Translations under genes and position numbers: made by a program
Part shown: in pieces, positions 21,901 to 28,938 of the stretch
How positions within the stretch are numbered: the stretch's first letter is position 1
Layout: every line of letters starts with the position of its first letter
From: Symsagittifera roscoffensis
Lineage: Eukaryota > Xenacoelomorpha > Acoela > Convolutidae
Direction: 5' to 3'
Assembly (NCBI RefSeq): GCF_963678635.1
Contig: NC_087065.1
Location: 5,419,209 to 5,479,208, forward strand
Length of the DNA: 60,000 nucleotides
The notes under the pieces: generated by a model
Seen by the model: the letters and a program-made list of their open reading frames with translations, nothing else
Told to the model about the DNA's origin: nothing
Database searches by the model: none

Positions 21901-24133
21901 GTGGTGTTAAGGTCATCATTAAGATTTCTGTCATCTTTGTGTTTTTATAGTCATGTGTATTTAATGAATATGCTTTTCGAACTAGTGTTTCGATTCGTAC
22001 TGCTATTTGCTTGATGGTTTCGTTTGGTAGTCTGCGAATTTCATTACATAAAACTCTTTGTTGTTGTTTGTTTCTTTCGGAGTCAAACATTTTTGAAAAT
22101 TCCTGTGTAAACCTTTTCCAGTTTGATTTTATTTCTAGAGGTAGTACTGAAAACCATTTTTGGGCTGCGCCATCTAAGGTTGTTTGTATTAACGCTGTGC
22201 GTCGATGTATCCAGTTTTGATGTAGTGGCGTATTAATTGGTTCAGGTCCAATATTTAAAATCAGGTTTGCTGTTACTGCATTTAAATAATCTTCTACAGA
22301 GTATTCAGGGTCTGTTCCTGTGAAAACCATTAAAGGTTTGTTTGATGTTATTGATGATCCACCCATAAGGTATGGATTCATTGTCATTTGTAATGATTCT
22401 GCTGCATTTGGCATTTGAGAAAAATTTGAAAGTTGGTTTCTTGTTATTTCATGTTGTTGAAGATAATATGGGAGTGGTATTTCATTTTGCATTTGTGATG
22501 GTTGATACGAGTGTGTAGTCATTGGATTTTGTTGTTGAATTGGTTGAAAAGATTGTGTATTAATTGGATTTTGTTGTTGAATTGGTTGTTGATGTTGTGC
22601 ATCTATTGATTGTGGAGAAAAATTTCTATGATTTGTACGTGTTCTCTGTATTCCTTGTCTACGATATTCTTGAGTATTTTGTGCAAATATATCTGGTTGT
22701 AAGAAATCATCATCTGAGGATAAATAATCCATTTGATAAGATGTTTGTTTTTTATTTTTATTTTGTTGAAAAAATGGGTAATTTTCACTGTGATCCTGTG
22801 GAGGATTTGTTTGGAAATTTATTGAATTAGGTTGGGTCATTGGGTTATCCCAATTTCGAGATCTTGTATATTGGTTAAAATTTCTTTGTGGTTGATTATA
22901 TGTTTTTGATGGATGTGTATAATTATAATTATGGTCTGTAAAGTTGTTTCTAGTGAATGTTTTGCGTGTTTTTGATGGTATTGTCATGGGTCTGTATGTT
23001 TGGTAATCCATATGTGAATATTTAGGGGCAACCGAAGGTTTAACGGTTGATTGTAAGGTTACCTGTGTTTGTGAAGGATTTGTATTTCTTGGTGTTGTTA
23101 AATTTGGGCGTATTGGTGAAATACTTTGTTGTGTAGTTGTTGTGTGTACAATTTCTTCATTTATGAAGTGTGATGGTGTCTGGATATCTTGTTGAGTAAG
23201 ATTCCTAGTTCCATTGAGGTTTTCATTGTGTATAACTGTAGAGTTTAAACTATTATTTTGTGTATCGGGTAAAAATGTATTATAGTTTAATGGTGTCGCA
23301 TCAATGGTTAATGGTATTACTTTTACATAATCTCTTATGTAAGATATCGTACTTATTGCTTGACTTGAGATTGATTGTGGGAAGCTTATAAATGCTGGAT
23401 GAGACCATTCGGGGTCCCAAACATAATCTGATTGTTCTGTGATAGCGGTATCATCGTTCGAGTTTTGGGGTCTAAAATTTTTTCTTGCTTGTGCAATTAA
23501 ATCAATATTGTGTGTGAAATAATCTATTATGAACCATGCCAAAATTTTTTGTAGATCGTGTTTTGTATGTTGTGAAACGTCGTCTTTCGTGAAATTTTCT
23601 TTAATGATGTTTAAATAACTAGAGAGTAGTGTGATTTCATGTCGTACTCTTAAATGTTTAGATGTTTCTGTCGGTGAGACATTTGTTATTGGGATTTCGT
23701 TTTCTAATATCGAAATATAACTATATATTATTGCGAAAACTTCATTGGTGAATATGGAGTTTGCTCTTTGTGAGTTGTGATATTGGATGCTTTTTATATA
23801 TTCTGAAAAAACTTTTGAAAATTCTAAATCAAGATCGTCTGTTTGAATTGTATATTTTCTATTATTATGGTTTGGTGAGGTGAATTCTATGGAGTAGATT
23901 CCATACTGTTGTGTTATGTTGCATATATCTTTTAAGTAGTGGTCTATGATTTGTCTTTTGATTTTTACATCTGGGAACTCTGTTTTACATGGACTAATTC
24001 CGGGTTCAAATAAATTTACGAGTAAATTTTGACAAAATATGTGTTGTCCTCTATCAGTATCTGCGTCTACTATAAAAGGAAAGATTTCATCATCATCTGG
24101 ACTTTCTTCACCTGGAGTGTGCGTTGAGCTCAT
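15911..24133 (-). CDS. gag-pol: Gag-Pol polyprotein, 2740 aa, single frame
   Basis: Domains in order: a long polar N-terminal region (1-560) with Gln/Asn-rich QQ repeats near 500-560; a retrotransposon Gag core at about 600-780; a CCHC zinc knuckle C842-C845-H850-C855. Then comes an Asn/Arg/Ser/Tyr-rich low-complexity stretch (about 870-1110). The aspartic protease has DSGA at 1229-1232. Reverse transcriptase has YLDD at 1737-1740, and RNase H has its first Asp at 1886 in CDASNFG. Integrase has an HHCC finger (H2249, H2256, C2286, C2289) and catalytic D2321, D2381, E2417, that is DD35E. A GPY/F module lies near 2595, with a basic tail after it. Gag and Pol are in one frame with no shift or stop. 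All catalytic motifs look intact. The PR-RT-RH-IN order places it in Ty3/gypsy. Confidence 0.97.
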   Translation of the reverse strand: MSSTHTPGEESPDDDEIFPFIVDADTDRGQHIFCQNLLVNLFEPGISPCKTEFPDVKIKRQIIDHYLKDICNITQQYGIYSIEFTSPNHNNRKYTIQTDDLDLEFSKVFSEYIKSIQYHNSQRANSIFTNEVFAIIYSYISILENEIPITNVSPTETSKHLRVRHEITLLSSYLNIIKENFTKDDVSQHTKHDLQKILAWFIIDYFTHNIDLIAQARKNFRPQNSNDDTAITEQSDYVWDPEWSHPAFISFPQSISSQAISTISYIRDYVKVIPLTIDATPLNYNTFLPDTQNNSLNSTVIHNENLNGTRNLTQQDIQTPSHFINEEIVHTTTTQQSISPIRPNLTTPRNTNPSQTQVTLQSTVKPSVAPKYSHMDYQTYRPMTIPSKTRKTFTRNNFTDHNYNYTHPSKTYNQPQRNFNQYTRSRNWDNPMTQPNSINFQTNPPQDHSENYPFFQQNKNKKQTSYQMDYLSSDDDFLQPDIFAQNTQEYRRQGIQRTRTNHRNFSPQSIDAQHQQPIQQQNPINTQSFQPIQQQNPMTTHSYQPSQMQNEIPLPYYLQQHEITRNQLSNFSQMPNAAESLQMTMNPYLMGGSSITSNKPLMVFTGTDPEYSVEDYLNAVTANLILNIGPEPINTPLHQNWIHRRTALIQTTLDGAAQKWFSVLPLEIKSNWKRFTQEFSKMFDSERNKQQQRVLCNEIRRLPNETIKQIAVRIETLVRKAYSLNTHDYKNTKMTEILMMTLTPQLRKIAIKKRASHPSSIREPDLDFRKLVDKLEQAEITMKLEETENLKLQYVNRIETTPTNINNIQESETDLVEKITEILNIYEKNPNFKGKPSFKKWCNYCRRYGHSISECRQKQQDNQNKPQKYKEPNKSFYQYMKKDQNLPNKTVHSNNSSGKPLPNNTNYTRNQSPNNSSYRGRSPERRNTNNSSQNHYNRPNSRNNYSRSNSNTQRFVSRSNSQSRNNYYPNNQSRNSSYNRNRNYSYNRNRSYSNNRNQNYPNSQSRNNSYNRSNYNRPNNNYQNRSQNNSQNRHSSYNNRYRNYSQSPHRNNNNYNNSNNRHRSSTPKHQRQINQVQSNPETTSDPPGIDDTVTDTLQLNQINCTSSDSESDTENTLSINMIKVENDYESVIYEQPFSSHIYENQSEFLQNYYTTPINSTPTTQETNEINTTDQTNKNTKTKCLNTNHIYQNIQKEQPKEKIWTIPFLLESPRNKEFQPPDLEIDFLIDSGAESNIINIPTWNEIKTLHPKLTPLETSSKLATAQGSTLINYGKIQLFLLPTRTMEQSKILNKPFKQIFHITDIKYNIIGIPFISKYIPTINILNSKILIKDKYTKTKETSLTFFQRLNKQPPFFSKFYPIFNQQRKHLKPLSGNIYNFSIKQVHQYDKEQNKQKFYMSEFEFKPIHKFFKITISSIKYLKNSNSDIISLHVYNNTPYQVTLPLGLLGYCETNATISPIHEKAYRVNNILQLLDICQSTILNEELSINNIISNENRNTDYFTKTPYFKPTFNISNYTEDQQKFLTMFNFQHSQITQDEFEKLAKQLIKYSSVYATSKFDVGKISSSLHLPLKPDAVFKKQRASKVPIHLHDKVNRLLDILEQYNIISPVNKEEQPKGNTFINPVIILAKGESLKIVLDARYLNSLIDESKCNWPIEPIQVILTKINGKYFTTADMNSAYNQMPLDEQSRRLTQFVIGNQQYEFNRLFYGISIGPAAFSAFMSKIFRPLILKKNAITYLDDVFMQSQTKDEMFNVLEKYHQILQNENLKAAPDKSHFFLTRVKFLGHNIERKTITPLKSRIDAIQKLQPPTNKKKIQEFLGMLNFLSKYVYKMQLYLRPFYNILRQQNNFEWNTEHQTRFEEIKKLLTEQISNTIPDSNQPFYAMCDASNFGIGAALLQSHNGTNKMNLISANSRLFTQAELRLSTLMRECTAIIYTLTEYEFLILGSKHPTVLFTDHKPIIFLFTQKSNPNHRVYRFQLILMKFPNLHIVWTAGKNLALPDTLSRNTPPELLTRKTTVEIPKNIKFYLAENETSPRLECKYAVKTDIEQSQINSLQHFPLYLDCQNNHYEVGLLGTSTFKPIPYSQWIKNNTQQKRTKQHPPKKDHFPLIEKEDLTDKINLSGPQTNDSKYTINQVFDLHDPLDTIPLSKLEIENIFLPPTEIITISTLKQYQNLDPVIRQLKSWHKYKTKPIKADSTILGNKTLLRYFRKFNNTTINENTDLLEYNLNESTVPCLPLSMILIAFNISHTQNIKGHSGSEKTYSNFIQNFYFPNAPIWIKVLCIDCIVCQLNKPYPNQKQIAQKQDFKGQSLYFNHRISFDTKGPISPSSEGNSYIMVIVDAFTHYVALNPVPHCNAYYAYTTLYEHWIAKFGLPEILVTDNGTEFINNEIITLCHLYNIKHKPRTSHAPWTNGLVEGMNRSLQEYLRCIINGNDTKYTEWSADVKLFPLAYNSQITTTLGMSPYEMVFNQKPRKPIMFTANSHKNAQGYCQPNKDSICYNLPLHSHDEDHFHHPQILKLASGTHTEWILNRDKKHNEIYQKITKKLLQRQNINEQINSRFTPASELKIGTFVLIPNFNTQKGISKKLQPLRKGPYQIIAKPTDVTYKITDSNKKEIVQHRNNLLPYYPKEYALRELTQLYSFTGLKIIQNEPHLKNTEQNDNPTENQNTKPTATKNNTQNHKESPKQRKNRKMTEQIIPQEQIDKSENRKTTRLRNQPRKNYKIFIPQSKILKKVEFQK

Positions 24134-24575
24134 TTTTTCGTTCGATGACTGTTAATATGTAATTATTAATGTGTCGAATTGGTTGATTCCAATTGTATAA
24201 ATGTAATGGTTTGTGTTTGTACTGCTTTTTTATTCTTCTTTTTCCTCTTTGTGATGAATTTGAAGTTGTTTCTGAGTCAGAGAAATATAATTGATCGTGA
24301 ATTGGGCAATTTTTATCTATTGATTCTTTTAGTTTGTAAAGTTCGTCTAAACTGTTGGTTTCTGATTCTGAAAATGCGTTTCGATTTTTTGAAAATCTTT
24401 TTCGTGTTATTTGTCTTTGTTTAGTTATTATTTTTCTCTTTAGTGTTTGTCGTTTTGTTCGAATGTATCCAACTGTTTGTGTATGAGGTGTGATTACAAG
24501 GTCGTATTTTTTGTTGTCTATTTCACAATTGTGTAGAACGATTGTTTGTTTATTTCCTAGGTTTTTAAATGACAT
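24108..24575 (-). CDS. 155-aa basic protein upstream of Gag
   Basis: This ORF overlaps the start of Gag-Pol by 26 nt in a different frame. It has an Arg/Lys-rich stretch at about residues 39-66 (containing KRQTLKRKIITKQRQITRKR), then an acidic/Ser patch (SESET, SDSETT) and a second basic patch (RGKRRIKKQYKHK). The composition suits a nuclear, RNA-binding protein and recalls Rev/Tat-like regulators of complex retroviruses by composition only. No family is recognised. As the first long ORF on the genomic RNA it should be translated first, with Gag-Pol reached by leaky scanning, reinitiation or splicing. Confidence 0.65.
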   Translation of the reverse strand: MSFKNLGNKQTIVLHNCEIDNKKYDLVITPHTQTVGYIRTKRQTLKRKIITKQRQITRKRFSKNRNAFSESETNSLDELYKLKESIDKNCPIHDQLYFSDSETTSNSSQRGKRRIKKQYKHKPLHLYNWNQPIRHINNYILTVIERKNELNAHSR

Positions 24576-25509
24576 AAGGTTTAGAATGACGGATGCAAAG
24601 GGTTGTTAAATGATTTCTATTTTCCTAAACTGTTAGTTCTTACGATTTTTTGGTTAGCTTAACCTGGGTCTGTTTGTTCAGGGTTGGAGAGAAAAGTATA
24701 TCGATTCCGAAGAATGATTTTTTACATTCTCGTGGCTAGTATAAGTTAAGGTGTTAACTTACTTAATCTTACTTAGGGGTAGTGATTGTGTTCAAGGGTT
24801 GGAGAATAGTAAATCGATCCACAAGGTTCAGGTATAATTAGAACGCGAGTAGTTCGTTAGATACTATTTTAAACTTACTAAGTCTAAGATTTATCCTGGG
24901 TCTGGTAAGAGGGGGGGTCAAGTGAAGGATGAATAACCGAAGTTCTTCACTGTTTATCCTAATTTGAATGATTAGTTTTGTTTAAAAATTTCTATTAGTC
25001 TTGGGTCTTTAGAAAGGGTTGGGTAGTGAATCGACGTTTGAGGTCGTTAGACACTAATTAAGTGGGTGGGGGAGAACAAAGTTGTTCTGTTTGATCCAAG
25101 GATAAGCCTTGATGATCAAATTTGAAATTTAATTAAGTAGAAAATGATTTAAGATCCAAGGATAAGCCTTGATGATCTGGTTTTAAAATTAAGTGAGTTT
25201 AAGTTTTAATAAATTTTTAAATGTGTGTAAAGGAAAGTTTTAGTGTTTTGATGATATTAGTGGGTTTATGATTGCTGTTATGTTTTAGGTGATGGAGCTG
25301 GAACAACAGGATGATTTATGATTATTAACCTATTTATTGTCATGCTACTAATTTTTATTTTTTATTTTTCAATAAATATTTTTCAAACATGTTTTGTATA
25401 TTACTGCAGAATTTTAGGAAAACGATCTTAGATCTTTTTATCAATCGTTATTGTATATTAATAATTTTGTTTAGCGCCTGTAATGATTTTGAGGATTGAC
25501 TTCAAAATT

Positions 25510-25743
25510 TTATGTTTGCAAATGAAAATCTAAATTCATTGCTAGTAGTATTCTAAATATAAAAGTTTGTTCTGGTTTTTGCCTAACTATCATATAGCTA
25601 TATGGCAAGTTTCTACTTTGTCGTATGTCGTCTCTGGTTCGAGGTCTTCTTCCAATTCCGGGTAGTTCTGTTATGGTTCGGAATATTGGCTCTGATCTAT
25701 TGAGTCGTAGAGACATTTCGATTAAATTATTGTCGTATAACAT
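25510..25743 (-). CDS. Possible 77-aa Arg-rich leader ORF
   Basis: This small ORF sits 67 nt inside the primer-binding site. It has an Arg-rich centre (GRRPRTRDDIRQSR) and a balanced composition unlike the surrounding A/T-rich noise. It could be a true upstream ORF, the first exon of a spliced regulatory protein, or chance. Confidence 0.3.
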   Translation of the reverse strand: MLYDNNLIEMSLRLNRSEPIFRTITELPGIGRRPRTRDDIRQSRNLPYSYMIVRQKPEQTFIFRILLAMNLDFHLQT

Positions 25744-25810
25744 TTTGTAAATGTTTTTGTCTAATTTCTAATCTATTTTGGTTAATTCTAAGCTATTAAG
25801 GTCTTGTTCG

Positions 25811-25828
25811 AGACTTATGGTCGCACCA
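25811..25828 (-). promoter_or_regulatory. tRNA primer-binding site
   Basis: Two bases inside the 5' LTR the minus strand reads TGGTGCGACCATAAGTCT, the complement of a tRNA 3' end finishing ...GGTCGCACCA. The tRNA is not identified. The neighbouring bases (plus-strand GTTCGAG at 25806-25812) resemble a T-loop, so complementarity may extend beyond 18 nt. Confidence 0.8.
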
Positions 25829-25830
25829 GA

Positions 25831-26240
25831 TGAGTTAGGACCGAGTTGGTTAACTCATAGAGTAATTTCGGATAGGGTACACCGTCTGCTCGTCACGCTA
25901 TCTTATTTTCGGCCGGATAGATTCGTGCAACTTCTTAGTCTAATACCGATCCTAATCTTACTCTTATACTATCTAGTCTCAGGTTGTTTAACTAGTCTCT
26001 GCTAGGCTCAATAGATCTAGGGTATACTGGTTTATTGCGGCTGCTGAAGTGCTCGGGAGAGTCCAACTAATTTCTAAGTTAAATTCAAATCTCTCTGGTG
26101 CTGAAATTACAAGTAACTTCAGCACTTACAAATAAGTGGGTTGTTAGTTAGATGGATCATGATTGGTTAATATTAAATACTTTACATTGGTAAAATATCT
26201 AATTTATCCAATCATAAAATGTAGTTTAGATCAGGTTCCA
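25831..26240 (-). repeat. 5' LTR (410 bp), promoter-bearing
   Basis: Same sequence as 7321-7730. Transcription of the element should start in this copy and run leftwards. CCAAT-type motifs occur near its minus-strand start, with a TATA-like GTATTTAATATTAACC just inside. Confidence 0.93.
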
Positions 26241-26244
26241 GCAT
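26241..26244. repeat. Target-site duplication, right copy (GCAT)
   Basis: Direct copy of 7317-7320 flanking the retroelement. Confidence 0.8.
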
Positions 26245-26512
26245 TTAAATGGAGTTTTATCAAAATAAGTGTTGCAGTTTGTCATTAGAAAATTGTCTTT
26301 TTGCGAATTTCTTGTCATTATCATCAACTATCCAATCGCCCGGTGAAGGAGTCAACCATTTCTTCCCGGAACCGGCAAAATTTTCCTTGCATTTTTTGTC
26401 ACAACAGATCATTCAACCTCGAAAAAATTTGATGTGAATATATATGATCAAATACCAAATCAAATACCAAAATACCTGAAGCCAATTTTTATTCACTTTT
26501 ATTAATTGACTT

Positions 26513-27220
26513 CCCGCACTGACAAACTTGAGATTGAAATCAATTTTTAAACAGATAATATAGAATTTAGAAATCAATTTACGGTAGCCTATTTAGATAC
26601 GTAAGTCGAATTAGAATAGATTAAAAGAATTTTTAAGGAAAATTGATTTGAATCGATTTAAATCGATATTAGCAAAGTAGTGAAATCCATCAAAATCTCA
26701 ACAAAATTGGGGTCGAAAAAAAATCCTTTTAATAGTAAAAAAATCCATTCCGACTCAATTTAAATAAATTTGTTCTGCTGATAAACCTGCTTTTTGAAAA
26801 TAGTCTTATTTTGAAAACAAAATAAGTCAAGTAAAAAATTTAACTTGAAACATTGAAATTTAACAGCATCAATAAAATTTTGAGCCCAAAAATACGCAAT
26901 AAAACCATAGAGGGTCATCAACATCAAATTGTTCTTTGGAGTTTTTTTTTTCGTTTTTTTGTTAAAAAGGTTTTTTTGTTTTGTTTGTTTTTTTTCTGTT
27001 TTTTTTTCTGATTTTGATCGTGTTTTTCTCCTCATAGATATTACTATACAGTGCTTCTCACGCCTTAGAAAACGATTTTGAATCGATTGAAGTTGGTTTT
27101 TGAAACTATATTTTTATATCAAACTAGATCGATTTCAAATCAATTCAAATCAATTTTTTATAGGTTTTTGCTACATTATCTGTATAAAATAGATTACAAT
27201 ACGCTTCTTGTCAGTACGGG
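26513..27220. mobile_element. 708-bp MITE with long diverged terminal inverted repeats
   Basis: The left end CCCGCACTGACAA...CAGATAATATAG pairs with the right end read in reverse, CCCGTACTGACAAG...CAGATAATGTAG, over roughly 60 bp. The inner arms share aaatTGATTTGAATCGATTTaaatcgat-type sequence. There is no transposase, and no clear target duplication is visible, so the superfamily is open. Confidence 0.6.
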
Positions 27221-28431
27221 TTGTTTCCACCGCGAAATAGAACAATTTTTGTAAAGCTGGCGATTATACAGTTTCAATAACTGAGATTGTTCAAATGAAA
27301 TGTATGTTCAAACTTGACCCAGAAAGGGTCTCCTTCAATCAAGTTTCGACATTTTCCTAGTCTGAATTATGTCTTTTTACGGCGAATAAACATAAGGGGA
27401 ACAAATTCTTGTTTGGATTGCATATTTACAATTAGGACAGACTTAAGCCAGGGCGTAATCCAGCAAAAGCCCTTAGGGCCAGATCGTCACGTGATCCACA
27501 ATTGAAAACAATTAGGGCAGGCATGTTTTTGTTGAGAACCCAAATTTGGTCGCTTAAGTTTTGTTGACTATCTCAGCACAGTCATGTCGCCACATGATAA
27601 GAGCGCAATTTGAGCCCAAGGCGAACTTCTAGGTATGTTCGAATTGGTAATAAACACAAACAACCTTAGTTTTGTTAAATTTGACAAATCAAAGCAGCAG
27701 GAAGAACTTGTAATAGTGCTGTGCTAACCTCTTGCGGAAACTTGGTTTAGAAATTTGAAGTTAATGAACTGATTGAAATATAAACAAGTTTCTGTCAAGA
27801 AGTCTGCTTGAATTTGGTCAAAACTATATTTTACGAATAGAATTCAAATTTGCCGAACATAAAATTTATTTTTTTTGGCAAAAGGAGACTTTTTGTTCCG
27901 ATTTCCAACGAGAGCACGGAAGCATACGAATAACTGGGTTAGGGGTAATTTCCTCGAAAAAATATGTTGTAACTTGTGTGGTTTTTAATCACCACTTTTT
28001 TGGGAGATGGGGAGGGCTAAAAGCTTGTAATTTAAAACAGAAGTAAATTATTTGTCTATACGAATTCAAAAACTGCCGATCGGTCTAAAAGACGTTAATT
28101 TTTGAAGCTCAAAAGAAAAATAAATTCAAGAACAACCAATTGTTCAAAATTTATCGAAATTGATTTTGGGCTATCTTTGGGTTTTTTAACTGCTTTTAAA
28201 ATGCTACTAGACGGAAACTCAAAATTCAAAATTGTATCAGTTTTTGTTTGCTTCACAGCAATTTTTTCGACAGAACCAAAAAGCTAGAAGTTAGTCAGAA
28301 CTAATAATCATACGAATTGTCCTCGATAAGATTTATCAGAAGAAACGGTTATAGAAGAATTATTCTCATGATTTGTGTGAGCTTGACTATCAATAAATTT
28401 GACTTCTGAACCGATCAATCGAGGCTTCACT
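27221..28431. other. Non-coding, no gene seen
   Basis: No convincing exon. Open frames are short and A/T-driven. Confidence 0.45.
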
Positions 28432-28760
28432 CTGATACGAGCAGTCTTGGTTGTTAAGTAAAATTGCTTAGCTGATTTCATTTTGAGTTGGTCAATTTGC
28501 CACTTACGCTACACAAGACTGCTCGTATCAGGGCAAAGCCCTGAAACTGGTCTCGAACTGTTTTTAATTATTGAAGCATTGACTTTTTATGCTTTTTAGC
28601 TGAATATTAAGAATCGCATATAGAATTACTAATTAGCTTGCCTCAACTGAATTTGGAACGATTTGGTGGTGCGGGATAGACTAATTGCCAAGACTGAATT
28701 GCCAAGACTAAATAATGCGCGTTAAGCTTTCAGAATCAAAGTATCAAAGCGCTTTTTGCC
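28432..28760. repeat. Dispersed repeat with a perfect 18-bp inverted repeat (CTGATACGAGCAGTCTTG)
   Basis: CTGATACGAGCAGTCTTG at 28432-28449 is exactly inverted at 28514-28531. The following 28640-28760 segment (cctcaactgaatttggaacgattt...) matches segments near 42880, 45050 and 55740. It is a member of the dispersed family described for 40312-45235. Confidence 0.65.
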
Positions 28761-28804
28761 ATGCGTTAGTCTATAAGTGAGCATCTCACAGCAATCGTTA
28801 AGTC

Positions 28805-28869
28805 ACGATAGTCTAGTGGTAAACGCGACCCTTCTGGGACCACGAAGAAACTTGGATTGAACCTTCGAG
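28805..28869 (+). repeat. tRNA-like SINE head or tRNA pseudogene
   Basis: TAGTCTAGTGGTAAACGCGA matches a polymerase III A box and GGATTGAACCT a degenerate B box, 30-35 bp apart. The T stem does not pair properly, so it is not a functional tRNA. A (TA)n tract follows at about 28920-28938, a common SINE tail form. Confidence 0.5.
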
Positions 28870-28938
28870 TGAAAAATTTGAGAGAATTGGTCTGTACAAA
28901 AAAACACCCCGAACATGTATGTATATATATATATATAT

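Larger units (their letters stand above)
24576..25830 (-). other. 5' leader of the retroelement with internal repeats
   Basis: About 1.25 kb lies between the 5' LTR and the first long ORF. It contains a 25-bp direct repeat, 'gatccaaggataagccttga' plus 'tgatc', at 25093-25117 and 25153-25177. It also has three diverged copies of a 'gggttggaga...aatcgat' block near 24680, 24796 and 25016. Repeated structured leaders often carry dimerisation or packaging signals. Confidence 0.6.
7321..26240 (-). mobile_element. Complete 18.9-kb Ty3/gypsy-type LTR retroelement with envelope-type and accessory ORFs
   Basis: Two 410-bp LTRs that I read as identical bound the element, with TG...CA ends, a GCAT duplication, and a primer-binding site 2 nt inside the 5' LTR. 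The protease-RT-RNase H-integrase order is that of Ty3/gypsy. Coding order on the minus strand is: basic 155-aa ORF, Gag-Pol of 2740 aa, 76-aa and 62-aa hydrophobic ORFs, a 377-codon frame, an envelope-type frame with one stop, and a 601-aa ORF. Ordinary Ty3 elements are about 5-8 kb, so this one is two to three times larger, the extra coming from the downstream block and a very long Gag N-terminus. Identical LTRs imply a young insertion. It lies in non-coding DNA. Confidence 0.95.

Noticed and set aside
15976-24424. Plus-strand frames rich in Phe/Leu/Val inside the Gag-Pol region
   Set aside because: They are antisense shadows of the intact minus-strand Gag-Pol and show only the hydrophobic bias expected of such shadows.
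28805-28869. Functional tRNA gene
   Set aside because: The T stem and anticodon stem do not pair; only the internal promoter boxes are tRNA-like.
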